Positions 1-11,487 of a stretch of DNA of 64,000 nucleotides are shown piece by piece (the first letter of the stretch is position 1; every line of letters begins with the position of its first letter). The position numbers were made by a program, and so were the translations under genes. A model generated the notes under the pieces. The model saw nothing but the letters and a program-made list of their open reading frames with translations, was not told where the DNA came from and ran no database searches. The stretch is from Cephalotus follicularis (Eukaryota > Streptophyta > Magnoliopsida > Oxalidales > Cephalotaceae), in contig BDDD01002233.1 in the NCBI GenBank assembly GCA_001972305.1, forward strand, positions 111,856 through 175,855, given 5' to 3'.

Positions 1-294
1 GGTCCTACTAGTTTTAATATTTGTTTTCTTCTGATATTTATTTATCGGAGCTTCAGAATGGTTCGGCTCAAGAACTAAAAGTGTTCTAAATAATTTTATG
101 AACAAAATGAGTCTAATATTCAATATTTTTTGAGCCTTAAATTTTGAATTCTCTTGCTTAAACGTATAAACTCTTTAATTGATATTTGACTCCAAACCAC
201 TTAACTTGAAAAACTGCATTTTAGCTCATTTTTCTTTCTCCTCCACAATAATAAACCTAATACCTGTAAATACAATAAATCATACCCGAGTAAC
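1..294. repeat. Left arm of a long inverted repeat
   Basis: These bases are the reverse complement of 2399-2693, with roughly nine mismatches by eye (about 97% identity). The left arm starts at or before the window edge, so its true outer end is not visible. It stops at the sequence GAGTAAC, directly where an LTR-type insertion begins. No reading frame is recognisable in the arm. It could be a terminal repeat of a long-TIR transposon (Mutator or foldback type) or an inverted duplication of older repeat DNA. Confidence 0.8.
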
Positions 295-2150
295 TGTCAC
301 ACCCCGTTATTTCAATCCATCATTAGACAAGCATATATGGTGATATCAGTATTAAACATACATTCCAGCATTTCATTCAACAGTATATAACAATATGCGG
401 AAGCAGTCAATAAGCCGGAATATAAAATACAACCCATCCGTACGCATCCCATACTACGCGCGGGTACAAGTCAAAACTATCCTTAACATAAGGAATACAA
501 CAAGAAAACGATGTATGATTCGTTCGTTCATTACAATACATCAAAAGAAATAACAACCTTAAAAACGATAAAAGAAGCTCTCCAAGCTTCAGCAGCAAGT
601 TCCGAACGTCCTTGCTCAATCTGTAATTGTAGGGGTTAGCCGTTGTCCTCACTTGGCTAAGTAGGAAGATAATGTATGCTGAAGAATATATGAATGCAAT
701 ATGTATGACAGTTTATATCAAATTAACATTTTAATAGCCAATATAAGAGCAATCATGCCAAGTGGCCATAAACAGTTCATATGCAACAATACCGCACAAG
801 GGTACAATCAATTCATTCAGTGGTTGGGTGTCACATGTCGCTAACTCCTAGCACTAACTGTGCACCACCTAACTATCACCCTATACACCGAGGATGATAG
901 AAAAGGTAACATTTACTACCGGCGTTGACGGGTAGTCTAACAGTAATCTCTGCAATTGCAGACAGTAAGTGATACTCTGGCCAACTCCTGGCACCCAGAA
1001 TCACATCCATAGTCAGTGATAACCTCCATCACCGAACTACGGCAGTAAGCATAGACAATCAATTCAATCAATACAATCAGTAATAATATTACATATATAA
1101 TTTATATGCAATATCAAGTGTTTTCTTTTAGAAACGTATATCAGTTCAGTAAGCGTACATCTCATGTGAGGAAAACGATATCAGTACAGTAGTGGTTTCC
1201 AATTCGGAAACAAACAGTAGTTACCTCTCATGTAGGAGGAAAATCAGTAGTTTCATTTAACAATAAGTGTCCTTTGAAAATGATAGTAAACATCATGATT
1301 TTGGGTACAAGGCCCATAAATGGTTTCAATCTTTAGAATTATCAGTAGTAGTGGTATTAATAGCACCAAACCGTTTAACCAACATAAGTAGTTTATGCAG
1401 TAACGATAATCAAAACAGTAGTTCTTGTAAAAATGGTAATTTTCATTAAAGGTGGTGTTTAAAACCATATATTGTACATATAGTACTTAGTTCGATCGAT
1501 CATTGAAATATCAGTAGTAATGATGTAAAATAACATCAACCAGTATATACTAAATGATAGAAACATATACAAATCAATAGCAATGCAAAACAGTAGCAAT
1601 TCATTCAATTATTATGCAATTTCTGTCCAGAACAGTCGACTGCCCTCAAGAACCAGTCGGCTGTTGGGTTGAGTAGTCGACTGTTGGGTGTTGCCAGTCG
1701 ACTGTATCAATTGAGTAGTCGACTGTTTTCAATAACAGTCGACTGTTTTTGCCCAGAATTGCAGGCAGAACAGTGTATATGCAGTGCAATTTCAATACCA
1801 ATCAGTTCAATGCAAGTAGAAATTAACATACATGAAATGCATGGACATATCTTCCAAAACATAACACTACCCCTACCTCAATTTGCTATCCCAAGATCAA
1901 TTGCAAGTGATCTTTCTCTTTAAGTTTCCAAAGCCTTATTCCAAGCTTTCACCAACACTTCTTTTAATCTCAGCAATTGAGTCTATGCATGCATGTTTAT
2001 AAACACATGCATCAGTTACAGTAATTCTATGACAACTATAATATAACAGTAGTTCAATCATCCATTCCCTAAGTCTTAATTTCTATTTCACAACTTCCTT
2101 TTGCTCTAAGCCAACACCATTCAATTTCGGATTAAAGTTGGCAGGAGATG
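295..2150 (-). mobile_element. Probable Ty3/gypsy-type LTR remnant, reverse orientation
   Basis: The stretch begins with TGTCACACCCCG, the reverse complement of a CGGGGTGTGACA-type LTR 3' end, an LTR terminus common among plant Ty3/gypsy elements. It is non-coding, carries short internal repeats (twice-repeated CAACTCCTGGCACCCAGAATC-like text around 840-1010) and a palindromic array at 1637-1746. The right boundary is not defined; 2150 is approximate, and no matching target duplication for GTAAC (290-294) was found. It looks like a solo or truncated LTR and is broken. Confidence 0.5.
1637..1746. repeat. Array of six GTCGAC-core palindromes
   Basis: Six copies of CAGTCGACTG or a one-base variant (such as CAGTCGGCTG) occur at about 18-22 bp spacing inside the LTR-like sequence. 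The spacers are not obviously related, so this is a motif array and not a simple tandem duplication. Arrays of the same core occur elsewhere in the window (5941-6178, 13390-13610, 36965-37125, 53345-53650). Confidence 0.85.
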
Positions 2151-2398
2151 CAGGTATATAATAAAAATGTAATAATAATATTAAAAATTAATATACTTCA
2201 CTAATTAAAAGATTTATGAGCACTGTTAGATCCGACCTAGTTATCGTGTATACTACTAATCGAATGTTGTGCATGCCATTTAGGTGCATTATTAGGTCCA
2301 GCCTTGCTATAGTGTTTACTACCAGCCTAACGTAATTGATGAACACATTTATGTGTGAATTTTAGGTATATAAATCATACATTTTTACACTTGAACAG

Positions 2399-2693
2399 AG
2401 TTACTCGGGTATGATTTATTGTATTTACAGGTATTAGGTTTATTATTATGGAGGAGAAAGAAAAATGAGCTAAAATACAGTTTTTCAAGTTAAGTGGTTT
2501 GAAGTCAAATATCAATTAAAGAGTTTATACGTTTAAGCAAGAGAATTCAAAATTTAAGGCTAAAAAAATATTGAATATTGGACTCATTTTGTTCATAAAA
2601 TTATTTAGAACACTTTTAGTTCTTGAGCCGAACCATTCTGAAGTTCCGATAAATAAATATCAGAAGAAAACAAATATTAAAACCAGTGGGACC
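2399..2693. repeat. Right arm of the long inverted repeat
   Basis: This is the partner of 1-294 in opposite orientation. The sequence just inside it (2200-2398) has no counterpart beside the left arm, which was evidently cut by the LTR-type insertion. Two similar short segments at about 2225 and 2290 (GTTAGATCCGACC and ATTAGGTCCAGCC, each followed by a TAGTG/TCGTGT-TTACTAC motif) form a diverged local direct repeat. Confidence 0.8.
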
Positions 2694-2829
2694 CATGATG
2701 ACATCAACCTGATTTGGATATAGGTTTTGATAGTTATTGGAGGTTTGGGATAGTAGATTGAGAATAAATTTGGTTTTAATGGTATCGTGAGAATAAGATT
2801 TTATAATAGTGGAATAATGGAAAAAAATT

Positions 2830-3240
2830 CTGAATTATAAGTCTACTCTTGACATTGCATAATTAAGTGATTCGCTCTCTATTGCAATAATGTGTACTTG
2901 CATTAGAATGAGACTGATTATGACTTATCTACATTAAATTTAGTTTAGCACAAGAGCCTGTCCTTTTCGGGGACTCGTTCATTAAATAAAATATTAATTG
3001 TGATTATATATACATTTAACATATTATTACATCTCTCTCGTTCTTTACTTCTTTTATTTTTCCTTTCTTTCGATTTGCATTTCCACTTTCCAAATCTGAT
3101 TTGCATAATCAAAACTGATCACTCTAAAATTTGAGTACTGGCTTTAAACTTGTTGAACTACATTGAAGATAGTGGAGATGTCACTTCTATCAAATTAGTT
3201 TGCCTTTTGATTTATATGTCTTGAATCTGCACAAATGATA
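2830..3240. repeat. Copy A of a three-copy non-coding segment
   Basis: It shares long stretches with 10100-10745: the CTTGCATTAGAATGAGACTGA-like region, a TTAATTGTGATTAT block, a run reading like TTCCACTTTCCAAATCTGATTT, and GAGATGTCACTTCTAT. The order of blocks is permuted relative to copy B, as expected when neighbouring tandem copies are cut at different points. No coding potential is visible. Confidence 0.6.
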
Positions 3241-3419
3241 ATTGATTCAAAGAATAATGTAACAAATATAATCGTTTAATTAATAAAAAAATTGAAATAA
3301 TTATTCTTTTAACTGATTAAACAACATATGATATGTGTTAAACATTTAATATATCAATCATATATTGTTAATATCGGTTTTGTGATCGATTATTTAATCT
3401 CTATATCAATAAATTGAGT

Positions 3420-3710
3420 TCAGCACAAGAACTAAGTGCCTATATACATCTCACATGTTACATTTCTATCATTTTTTTGTAGAGTACTTTTTTTTTTCTT
3501 TCAATTTGTATTTCCACTATCCAAATCTGGTAGTCAAAATCGATTGAATCCATACTTTAATTATTTTCATAATAATTATTCAAAAAAAAAAAACAAAAGT
3601 GTGCTTTACGAATACAAGGTTGTAGAGAGAGATTTGTAAGAATGGAAAAATCGACCTTTATGATTTTAGGTAGTATATATAAAATGCTTAGCTATATATA
3701 TATTTGGAAC
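3420..3710. repeat. Copy C (partial) of the three-copy segment
   Basis: It starts at CAGCACAAGAACTAAG and ends near ATATAAAATGCTTAGC, both matched in the 10.4-10.7 kb copy, including the ACAAGGTTGTAGAGAGAGAT block and the GTAAGAATGG block. It lies directly behind copy A, so A and C probably descend from a tandem duplication of a unit of about 0.6 kb. Between them (3240-3420) only AT-rich sequence is seen. Confidence 0.6.
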
Positions 3711-3734
3711 TTGAGACGACACTGAAGAAAATTT

Positions 3735-4395
3735 TATTAATAAAAGCGATTAGGATTTAAAAACCAAGACCAAAGAAAAGGAAGGGTCGGGTAATGCATA
3801 GTGCATGACTCTAACCCCTATAAAATAATGGAACCCATTCTTGAGAGATGAGACAAAATAAAAGCCAAGACTTAAATACCTGAGCATAAAAAAGAAACTA
3901 TAGGATAGAGCATAGATCATACCTCTATATACACTATATTTCCCATTAATAGTGGATGATACAAAAAAAGAACCAGGACTTAAGCACCTGGACTTTACGT
4001 TGAGACTACAGGGTAGATGATAAATCATACCTGTACAAAAATTAATACTAAGAACCCCACTAATGAGGGAAAATACATATAAAGATAAAGCTAATAGACT
4101 ATATAACAATTGGTAGTAGATAAGCTTAAACAGCAAAATGATATGCAAAAATATACACATCACGGGGGTCTGTACTGATGAAGGCCCATGACATCTGCCT
4201 GATAGGCTTTGTAACATGAAGTTGGGAGATGACCCAACTCAAAAATGGTTGTGTCCTTAATAGAGTGCCCATGGGCTGTTAATCTGTCTGCAAGACCATT
4301 ACCTTCCCTGAACACATTGTGAATTGTAGCCCCAGCTAGAAGGATCGATCTGCAGTTGTGAAGGAGGGAGTGGATTTCCAAATTCAATTGCAATC
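3735..4395 (-). pseudogene. LINE 3' end with RNase H-like C-terminus
   Basis: On the minus strand, residues reading HNCRSILL, then VFREGNGLADRL about ten residues later, then CYKAYQADVMG match the end of the RNase H-like domain that closes ORF2 of many plant L1-type LINEs. The short reading frame 4160-4393 ends there, and what follows toward 3735 looks like a 3' untranslated region, ending in an AATAAAA-rich tract. The upstream part of the LINE is missing, cut near 4395 where copia sequence begins. It is a dead fragment. Confidence 0.6.
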
Positions 4396-5906
4396 TCCTA
4401 GATCACATCTTTGGAACCTGTGCCATTGGCCCTGTATTATAAGATGACATTGAGGCAAGACGGTTCAAAGCATGGTTAGTAGCTAAGGGTTTTACTCAGA
4501 AGGAGGGAGTGGACTTCCATGAAGTATTTTCTCCAGTTGTGAAGCACAGTTCGATCCGTGTATTACTTGCTATGGTTGCCTGTCAAGACTTGGAACTTGA
4601 GCAACTGGATGTTAAGACAACGTTTTTACATGGTGAATTAGATTAACAGATTTACATGTCCCGGCTAGAAGGTTATCGTTTTTTGGGGAAAGAAGATCAT
4701 GCGTGTCTACTGAAGAAATCCTTGTATGGATTAAAACAATCTCTGAGACAATGGTACAAAAGGTTTGATACTTTTATGATTAAGAACAATTATTGTCGAT
4801 GTGAGTATGATAGCTGTGTGTACTTGAAGAAACTCTCGGATGGTTCTTTTGTGTATCTGTTGTTATATGTTGATGACATGTTGATTGCATCGAATGATAA
4901 ATTCGAGATCAACAGATTGAAAGCTCAGTTAAGTAGTGAATTTGAAATGAAGGATTTGGGTGCAGCCAAGAAGATATTGGGTATGGAGATCCAAAGGGAT
5001 CGTCAAGCAAGACGATTATATGTATCTCAGAAAAGATATATCGAGAAAGTACTTGAGTGGTTTGGAATGGAAAAGTCTAAACCAGTAAGTACTCCGTTGG
5101 CTGGACAGTTAAAATTGTGACATTCATTGTCGCCGAAGACTGAGACTGAAGTGGAGCACATGACTCGTGTTCCATATGCTAATGCAGTTGGCAGTCTGAT
5201 GTATGTCATGGTGTGCACTAGGCCAGATATTTCGCATGCTGTGAGTGTGGTTAGCAGGTATATGGTTAATCCAGGTGAAGCTCACTGGGATGCTGTGAAA
5301 TAGATAATGAGGTACTTGAGAGGTTTTACAGATGTTGGCTAAGTCTATGGCAGTGGTGGAGCTACTAGTATGGATGTTGTGGGCTATTTAGTATGCAGGG
5401 GACATGGATAAGCGAAGATCTCTCACGGGGTATGTTTTCACTTTGTCCGGCTGTGCAGTTAGTCGGAAGGCAAATTTGCAACCAACATTGGCCTTATCTA
5501 CGACGGAGGCGGAATACATGGCATTGACTGAAGCAGTGAAATAAGTTATCTGGTTGCGTGGTTTGGTTGGTAGTCTTGGTTTGATACAGCAGGTTTCGAC
5601 GGTGTATTGTGATAGCCAAAGTGCCATTCATTTGAGTAAGAATCAGATGTTTCATGAGAGAACCAAACACATTAGTGTCAAATATCACTTCATTCGGGAT
5701 GTTATTGAAGGGGGTGAAATTGTAGTTCAGAAGATAGCCACAGCCGAGAATCCAGTTGATATGTTGACTAAACCAGTTCCTGGAGAAAAGTTCAAGCTTT
5801 GCTTGAACTTAATTGGATGTTGTAGATAAGCTCTTGGGGATGACAAAGGTGATGATATGGAGTAGCTGATGTGAATATTGGAAAAATTTGATCCAATGTG
5901 GAGATT

Positions 5907-6480
5907 TGTTGAATTTGGCTAAAATTTATGCAAATCTGTAGAATCCAGTCGGCTGCCAATGATGGGTAGTCGACCGGTATGTTGAGTCTGGCGTTGTTTG
6001 CTCATTTGCAGAATCCAGTCAGCTGTCAAGGATGGACAGTTGACTGGAAAGATAAGACAGTCGGTTGTGATCTGATAACAATCGACTGTCGGGTCGACTT
6101 GAGAACTTTGATTTTTATAAAACAATCAGCTGCTTTCTGGAGACAGTCGACTGGTTTTATGTCCAACCGACTGTCGCGCGTCTGGTATAAATAGGAAAGT
6201 TTTCTTCTATTAGGTTAAAAGAGAGCAAAAGGAGAGAAAGCAGCAAAGAGCTGATTTTGCACTAGGTGGTGGGTCTTTCTGGGTGTAACAGAGGCTAAGG
6301 TTTGTGAGAAACTCATTGTAATCTCGGATTGACATAGTGAAAGAACCATATCACCTCTGCCCGTGGACATAGATCACATTGATCGAACCACGTAAATTTT
6401 GTGTCGATTTAGTCTTATTGCTTTGCTTGATTAAACATTGCTGCTAGGTTGTTAGAGATTTCTGAAGCTAGTTTACAACA
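5907..6480 (+). mobile_element. 3' LTR of the copia element
   Basis: The LTR is bounded by TGTTG...CAACA and is about 574 bp long. It is preceded by a purine-rich stretch behind the RNase H region. A TATA-like TATAAATAGG lies at about 6185, with GTCGAC-core motifs upstream of it in what would be U3. Its 3' 150 bp match the reverse complement of 13059-13200, which supports both ends. Confidence 0.75.
5941..6178. repeat. Degenerate GTCGAC-core palindrome array in LTR U3
   Basis: About ten sites of the form CAGTCGACTG with one or two changes are spread over 240 bp just upstream of the TATA-like box at 6185. The placement upstream of the presumed promoter suggests, but does not prove, a regulatory role. 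Confidence 0.7.
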
Positions 6481-6607
6481 AAAGTTTTAAAGTTTTTTTC
6501 ACATATTGACAACCTTATCTAGCACCCAACATTAGACTAAGTGATTGAATATAGGAAGGAGAAGGTAAGGTAACGTCCCTGAATCGCCTCTGAGGCTCGG
6601 GTCATTA
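6481..6607 (+). mobile_element. Possible end of another LTR
   Basis: This short piece behind the copia LTR ends in CTCGGGTCATTACA, which resembles a gypsy-type LTR 3' terminus. It contains no gene. The assignment rests only on the terminal motif. Confidence 0.25.
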
Positions 6608-9435
6608 CAATATTAATTAGTTTTTGAAAAAAATCCCAAAGTTACCTTCCAAAATGTATGTTTTTTTTTTTTTCAATTTGACATCTAACTTAAAAATTTT
6701 CTCAATCAAGCGTTTAACTTATCAAAAGCTTCCAATTCCTCGTCTATAGTCTACCCTTGTTAATAACTTAACGAACAATAATCAAATCAACATCTTTTTA
6801 GTTATTTTATTCAATAAATACCACATGTGTCACATGTTTCAAAGAAAAATCATAATGTTATTTCCCAATATATACAAAAGTTTTAATTTAGTGTTCAAAA
6901 TATAATTATTAAGTTATTATTAATTATTTATTATTATTTTGTTATTGTGTTGATTAAATATAATTTGTTTGTTTTTAACGTGTATTATAATTATAATTAT
7001 AATTAATTTGATATGTTGAATTATAATAAATTTTCTTTATTATACAATAAAAAAACTGATAAATCATAATTTTAAATAATAATTCAATAAAAATATTAAA
7101 TGTTCCTTTAATTTCCCTATAAAGTACATGATTGTATTGATAACGTTATCGAACACGTAAAATTATATAAACTACGATTTAATTACTCATATAAAAATAT
7201 GGAATACATGTATATTCTCTCAATTAAGTTTTTATTCATTAACTTTCTTTTTGTTATTGTGTATATTTGTGACATCCGTGTCCTTGTACGGTCTGTGTCT
7301 GTAAGCCTACGTGGCTTCTATCTGTCTGTCGGTCTGTTAATCTATTTTCTGGCATTCATGATATGCATCATGGCATTATTTAAATTTTTACGATTTTATT
7401 CTGATGGTTTTCTGCATAAGAAATGAATTTGCCTTTCCGAAAATTGAACAATGTTTTACTGAAACTGCTGCTGATTTCGGAAAATAGCCCAAGTGGTATG
7501 TCCTAAACATCCAATTTGCATGGCAGTCTCGGTATTGTATATATATGTATCTGATGCCCATGAGAGGCTTGTCTACACGTGTATGACCTTCTGTTCTGAT
7601 ACTTTGACACGACGGTGTCATTGCCACTATTTCTGCTGGACGTTCGGCCCGACGGGGCCCAGGCGTCGACCTTACTTAGTAGACCCCATGGCATCTTTAT
7701 ATATTTTCTGTTTAAACTCTGTTAATTTCTATATATATATGAAATTCTGATGATTTTGAATATGGTTTTTCTGATGTGATTTTCTGTTCTGGTTTTCTGC
7801 TGATTTCTGGAAATACCGATTTTTAAATCGGTTTTTGATTTTATATTCTGTTTAAGCTGTTTTTGATCTGTTTTATAAGTTCAGAGTTTGAACTTAAATT
7901 CTGTTTCTGAAACTTCTATTTAAGTTATTTTATACTTTTGTTTTACATTTCTGTAAAGATATTTATATGCGAGCAAAACTCTGCGGAGTCTTTTGTTCCA
8001 TCTCACTAGTCCTGTGGACTAACCCTCTCCTCTGTTTTTCTGTTTTTAGTTCTGACAGGTTAGTCTGCTGAGCTCTGTCAGCTGGAGTCTGTCTGTCTGC
8101 TGAGGTGAGACCACATAGGGCATGCTACCAGAGTCAACATATGCATAGCATCACTGCATAAGTATTTAAATTTCTGCATTTCATATGTTTTTATATAACT
8201 GTTTTAGTTTTGTTTAAAAAGGGTTGAACCCTATTCAGGTTTTAAGTTTTGCTAATACGGTTGAGGCAGAGCCCAACCCATTACTTGTTTTCTGTTTATA
8301 TTACGATCTGCTGAGGGCTGAGCCCATGTTATAAACTGTTCCTCCTTCGGGAGTGTGTTCTGCTGAGGGCTGAGCCCATTTCAAACTGTTTCCTCCTTCG
8401 GGAGTGTGATTTTTACAAACTGTGTTTTTATTTACAGGGGGCATAGTCCTATAAACGAATACTACATGCCCGATTTTTGTAAAATTTTAAGAGTTAGAAT
8501 TATTTTCAAGTTTTCAATAAACTTTTCTGTTTTCTTTCTGTTTTGAAGAAACTATATGTTTTAAAATGCTTTTCTGAATCTCTGTTCTGCTGAACCTACG
8601 AGGTGAGTCTCTGTTGGGAGGCTTGGCCTCGTAGCTGGCGCGACGAATTCCAGCGGCTCTGGGTCCGGGCGTCACAATATTGAATATAATTTATTTATTT
8701 ATTATTATTGCAGACTATACAATAAGCAATTTCTTTAAGAAAACCTCCAAGAAAAAGAGAGAGGTTTGACAGACCACTACCCGTTTATTATAAATTTAAT
8801 AAAAATACAAAAGAAAACTACATTTAATATAATTTAATACATAAATTATAAGAAATATTCTTTGTTTTACAATAAAAAAATTTGATAATCATAGTTTTCA
8901 ATATATTAAATAGTTTTTCGATTTCCCTTTAAAGCATATGATTGTGCTGAAAACGTTCTCGAGCACATAAGATTGTATAAATTATAATTTAATTAAGTAT
9001 GTAAAATTATTGAATATATGCACATTCTTCGTTATACAATTCAAAATATTAGATTAATTCAAAATATTAGATTTCTTATAATTCAAAATATCAAATTAAT
9101 TATAATTATAGTTTACGTAACCAACAAAATAACAAACTAATAATTAATTAATAAAAACTTAATTAGCATTTTTTTGGTGTTAAATCAAAACTTTTGTATA
9201 TGTTAGATGTGAAATTAAGAACTTTTGATAAATTAGATGTTTTATTGAAAAACAAAATCCAGATTGAGTACCAAATTAAAAAAAAACACTTATATTTAAG
9301 AGCAGTAACATTTGGATTTTGCCAGAACTTTTGATAAATTGGACGTTTTATTGAAGAACAAAAAATTCAGATTGGACACCAAATTAAAAAAAACACTAAT
9401 ATTTAGGAGGAGTAACATTTGGATTTTGCCACAGT
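6608..9435. mobile_element. Non-autonomous foldback/MULE-like repeat hosting a solo LTR
   Basis: The ends are imperfect inverted repeats of about 110 bp: 6615-6730 reads like the reverse complement of 9318-9433, and a second copy of that right-hand sequence lies at 9180-9310. Shared features are a poly(T) run, a CAATTTG/CAAATTG block and AACTTTTGATAAATT. Inside, about 6960-7200 and 8800-9040 form a direct repeat of roughly 200 bp on either side of the solo LTR. No transposase is seen. The superfamily is inferred from the structure alone, and no clear target duplication was found. Confidence 0.45.
7268..8676 (+). mobile_element. Solo LTR with perfect ATATT target duplication
   Basis: The sequence starts TGTGACATCC, ends GGGCGTCACA and is flanked by ATATT on both sides (7263-7267, 8677-8681). 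The length is 1409 bp and it holds no coding region. A 56-bp module ending CTCCTTCGGGAGTGTG is repeated around 8310-8410. The last 90 bp match the end of the LTR fragment at 34570-34661, and the CTTCGGGAGTGTG module recurs in reverse near 36225. The family is probably Ty3/gypsy, judged only from the termini. It is a recombination product of a once complete element. Confidence 0.85.
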
Positions 9436-10099
9436 TTTTTTATTTTTGTCCCCTCTTAACCTAACAAATATTACTGTTCATGTTTTCGTAGTTATTCATC
9501 ATTAGCTTAGTGTGCACTAAGTGCCAACAAAAATCTCTCAATAATTTGGTCTTTGTTGCATGCTTAACAAAGAAAAAAAACATTACATGTGATCTTATTT
9601 AATACATCTGGCCAATTTGGCATTTCTTGGGTACTCTTCCTACTGTTTTTTTTTCCTATTTTCCGTTTTTATTTTCTATGTCTTGTTAACTATAACTGAG
9701 TTGATATAAAACAATATGTAGCTGATCATAATAAAAATATTTCTCTTTACGTCATAAAAACTTTAAATACTCTGTATATTATGTTTATCCTAATGATTTT
9801 ATTGTCCATTAACCGTTTTACAGATCACTAGTAGTTTTTGGGGCAGTAGTTCGTATAGCAACAGTACAGTTTTTCACGCTGAGGTCAAGCCCTAGAGAAG
9901 AGTTTGTTTTTGAGATGTGTAATAAATGTCTTTTAGCATGTAAAGCTTTGAGATATGTTGACATTAATTAGAACTTCAAGGTATTCATGGCTGGTCTCTA
10001 GCTTAAGCCTTACATAAACAACATTTCTTTAGATTTAAGTTTAAGGGCAAGATAAAAGGTTGGTACTAATTATTTCATAATAAAAACTAATCAATCAAA
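9436..10099. other. Intergenic, no gene recognised
   Basis: AT-rich sequence without a credible reading frame. A short stretch near 9870 can be read as FHAEVKA, faintly like the RNase H domain of a LINE, but too little is left to call it. Confidence 0.5.
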
Positions 10100-10745
10100 A
10101 TGTTGGAACACTGACTTTGAAGTTAAACTAGTTGAAATACGTTTAAGATATAATGGGAGATGTCACTTCTATCCATTTAGTTGGCCATTAGTGACAAGCC
10201 ATATGTTTTCTTTTTTGGTACATGATAAGCCACATGTTTTACTTCTTGATTTATATGTTTTGACAAACCAAAACTGTCTCCATAGCAATAAAGTGAACTT
10301 GCATCAGAATAAATTAAAGTATTATCTCAGCTTGACAATGAAGACTCACAAGTCACACCGGAAAAATGAGACTGATTAGGACTTATTTTCCTCTAAATTG
10401 CATTTAACACAAGAACTAAGCAGGCCCTTTTCATGGACTTATCATTCATTAAGTGAAATATTAATTGTGATTATGTATACGTCTAACTTCTACTAACATC
10501 TTTGTCGTTTTTTTACGTTTCTTTATTTCTTTCTATTTCCATTTCCATTTCCACTTCACAAATCTGATTTAGTCACTCTAAATCATTGATTTCAAACTTC
10601 AATTGCTTTCATAATCATGGAAAAAATAAAAGATGTGCTGTACAGAGCACAAGGTTCTAGAGAGATATGTAAGAATGGACAAAATAATAGACGTGTGTGG
10701 TTTTAGTTAGTATATATAAAATACTTAGCATGCTCACGATTGAAA
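10100..10745. repeat. Copy B of the three-copy non-coding segment
   Basis: The longest copy of the segment also seen at 2830-3240 and 3420-3710. It runs from the GAGATGTCACTTCTAT block to ATATAAAATACTTAGC. Small reading frames inside it are not conserved among the copies and are taken to be non-coding. Confidence 0.6.
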
Positions 10746-11447
10746 ACTTAGTTTGTGTTCTTTAGTTTTCACTTTTAGTTTTCTTGATAATTTTATAAAC
10801 TAAAACAAAAGCTACAAAACTTTACAAGCCACAAATGTTGAACTTTCAAGTTACACAATTCACTACAGAACTAATAGCCTTGTTTTTCATTGTAATTCTC
10901 CTTTTGGAGACAATATTATCAAGCATGCTCAAGCCAATTGTATTAACTTTAAGTTAGTCTTCCCTTCACCAACTCATAGTACCTTAAAAGAGCATAGGCT
11001 CGTATATGGGGAGTTTCCTCTCTTGGGTATGGTGAAATTTAATTATGACTGTTTTACACACACAAAAAAAAACATGAGTTTGAGTGGTGGTAATGGTTTG
11101 TTTCAAGATCATATATAGTGGAACATGATTAGGTGACCATGCTTGAAAAATTGGTATTTTCACTATCATTCTAAATGAATTATGACGTATCTTTTCGGAT
11201 CTTAAGCTTAAGATTTAGTATAGATTCAGTTATCTAATTGTGGAAACCGACTCTATGACCGTTGTTGATTTTATTAACACAAATGATACTAGTTCAACAT
11301 GTTTTTCGAAAATGTAGTTGTTGTTGCAAACTCTTTGGCCAATCTCAGTCATGATTTTAATGATCGTGAGGTTTTGTGTGATGCTTCTATCATTTCCTGC
11401 TTGTTGATACTGTCAGCGTCACTTCGGTGAGAATGTAACGTGCTTGA

Positions 11448-11487
<40 letters not shown>

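Larger units (their letters stand above)
4400..6480 (+). mobile_element. Broken Ty1/copia element (RT, RNase H, 3' LTR)
   Basis: This is a partial copia-superfamily retrotransposon. In order it retains a reverse transcriptase region (with the YVDDM active-site motif near 4870), an RNase H region (YCDSQSAIHLSKN near 5605) and one LTR. The 5' LTR, gag, protease and integrase regions are not present here. The coding part carries several breaks and cannot be functional. A second copy of the same family lies in opposite orientation at 13059-15208. Confidence 0.85.

Noticed and set aside
4360-4519. A 21-base near-identical match between the LINE fragment (4360-4380) and the copia RT region (4499-4519)
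   Set aside because: It codes for unrelated residues on opposite strands in the two elements; most likely chance similarity of purine-rich text, though a role as microhomology at the junction cannot be excluded.
7199-7750. Short frames in the 7.2-7.7 kb region
   Set aside because: They lie within or across the edge of the solo LTR and have no protein features.
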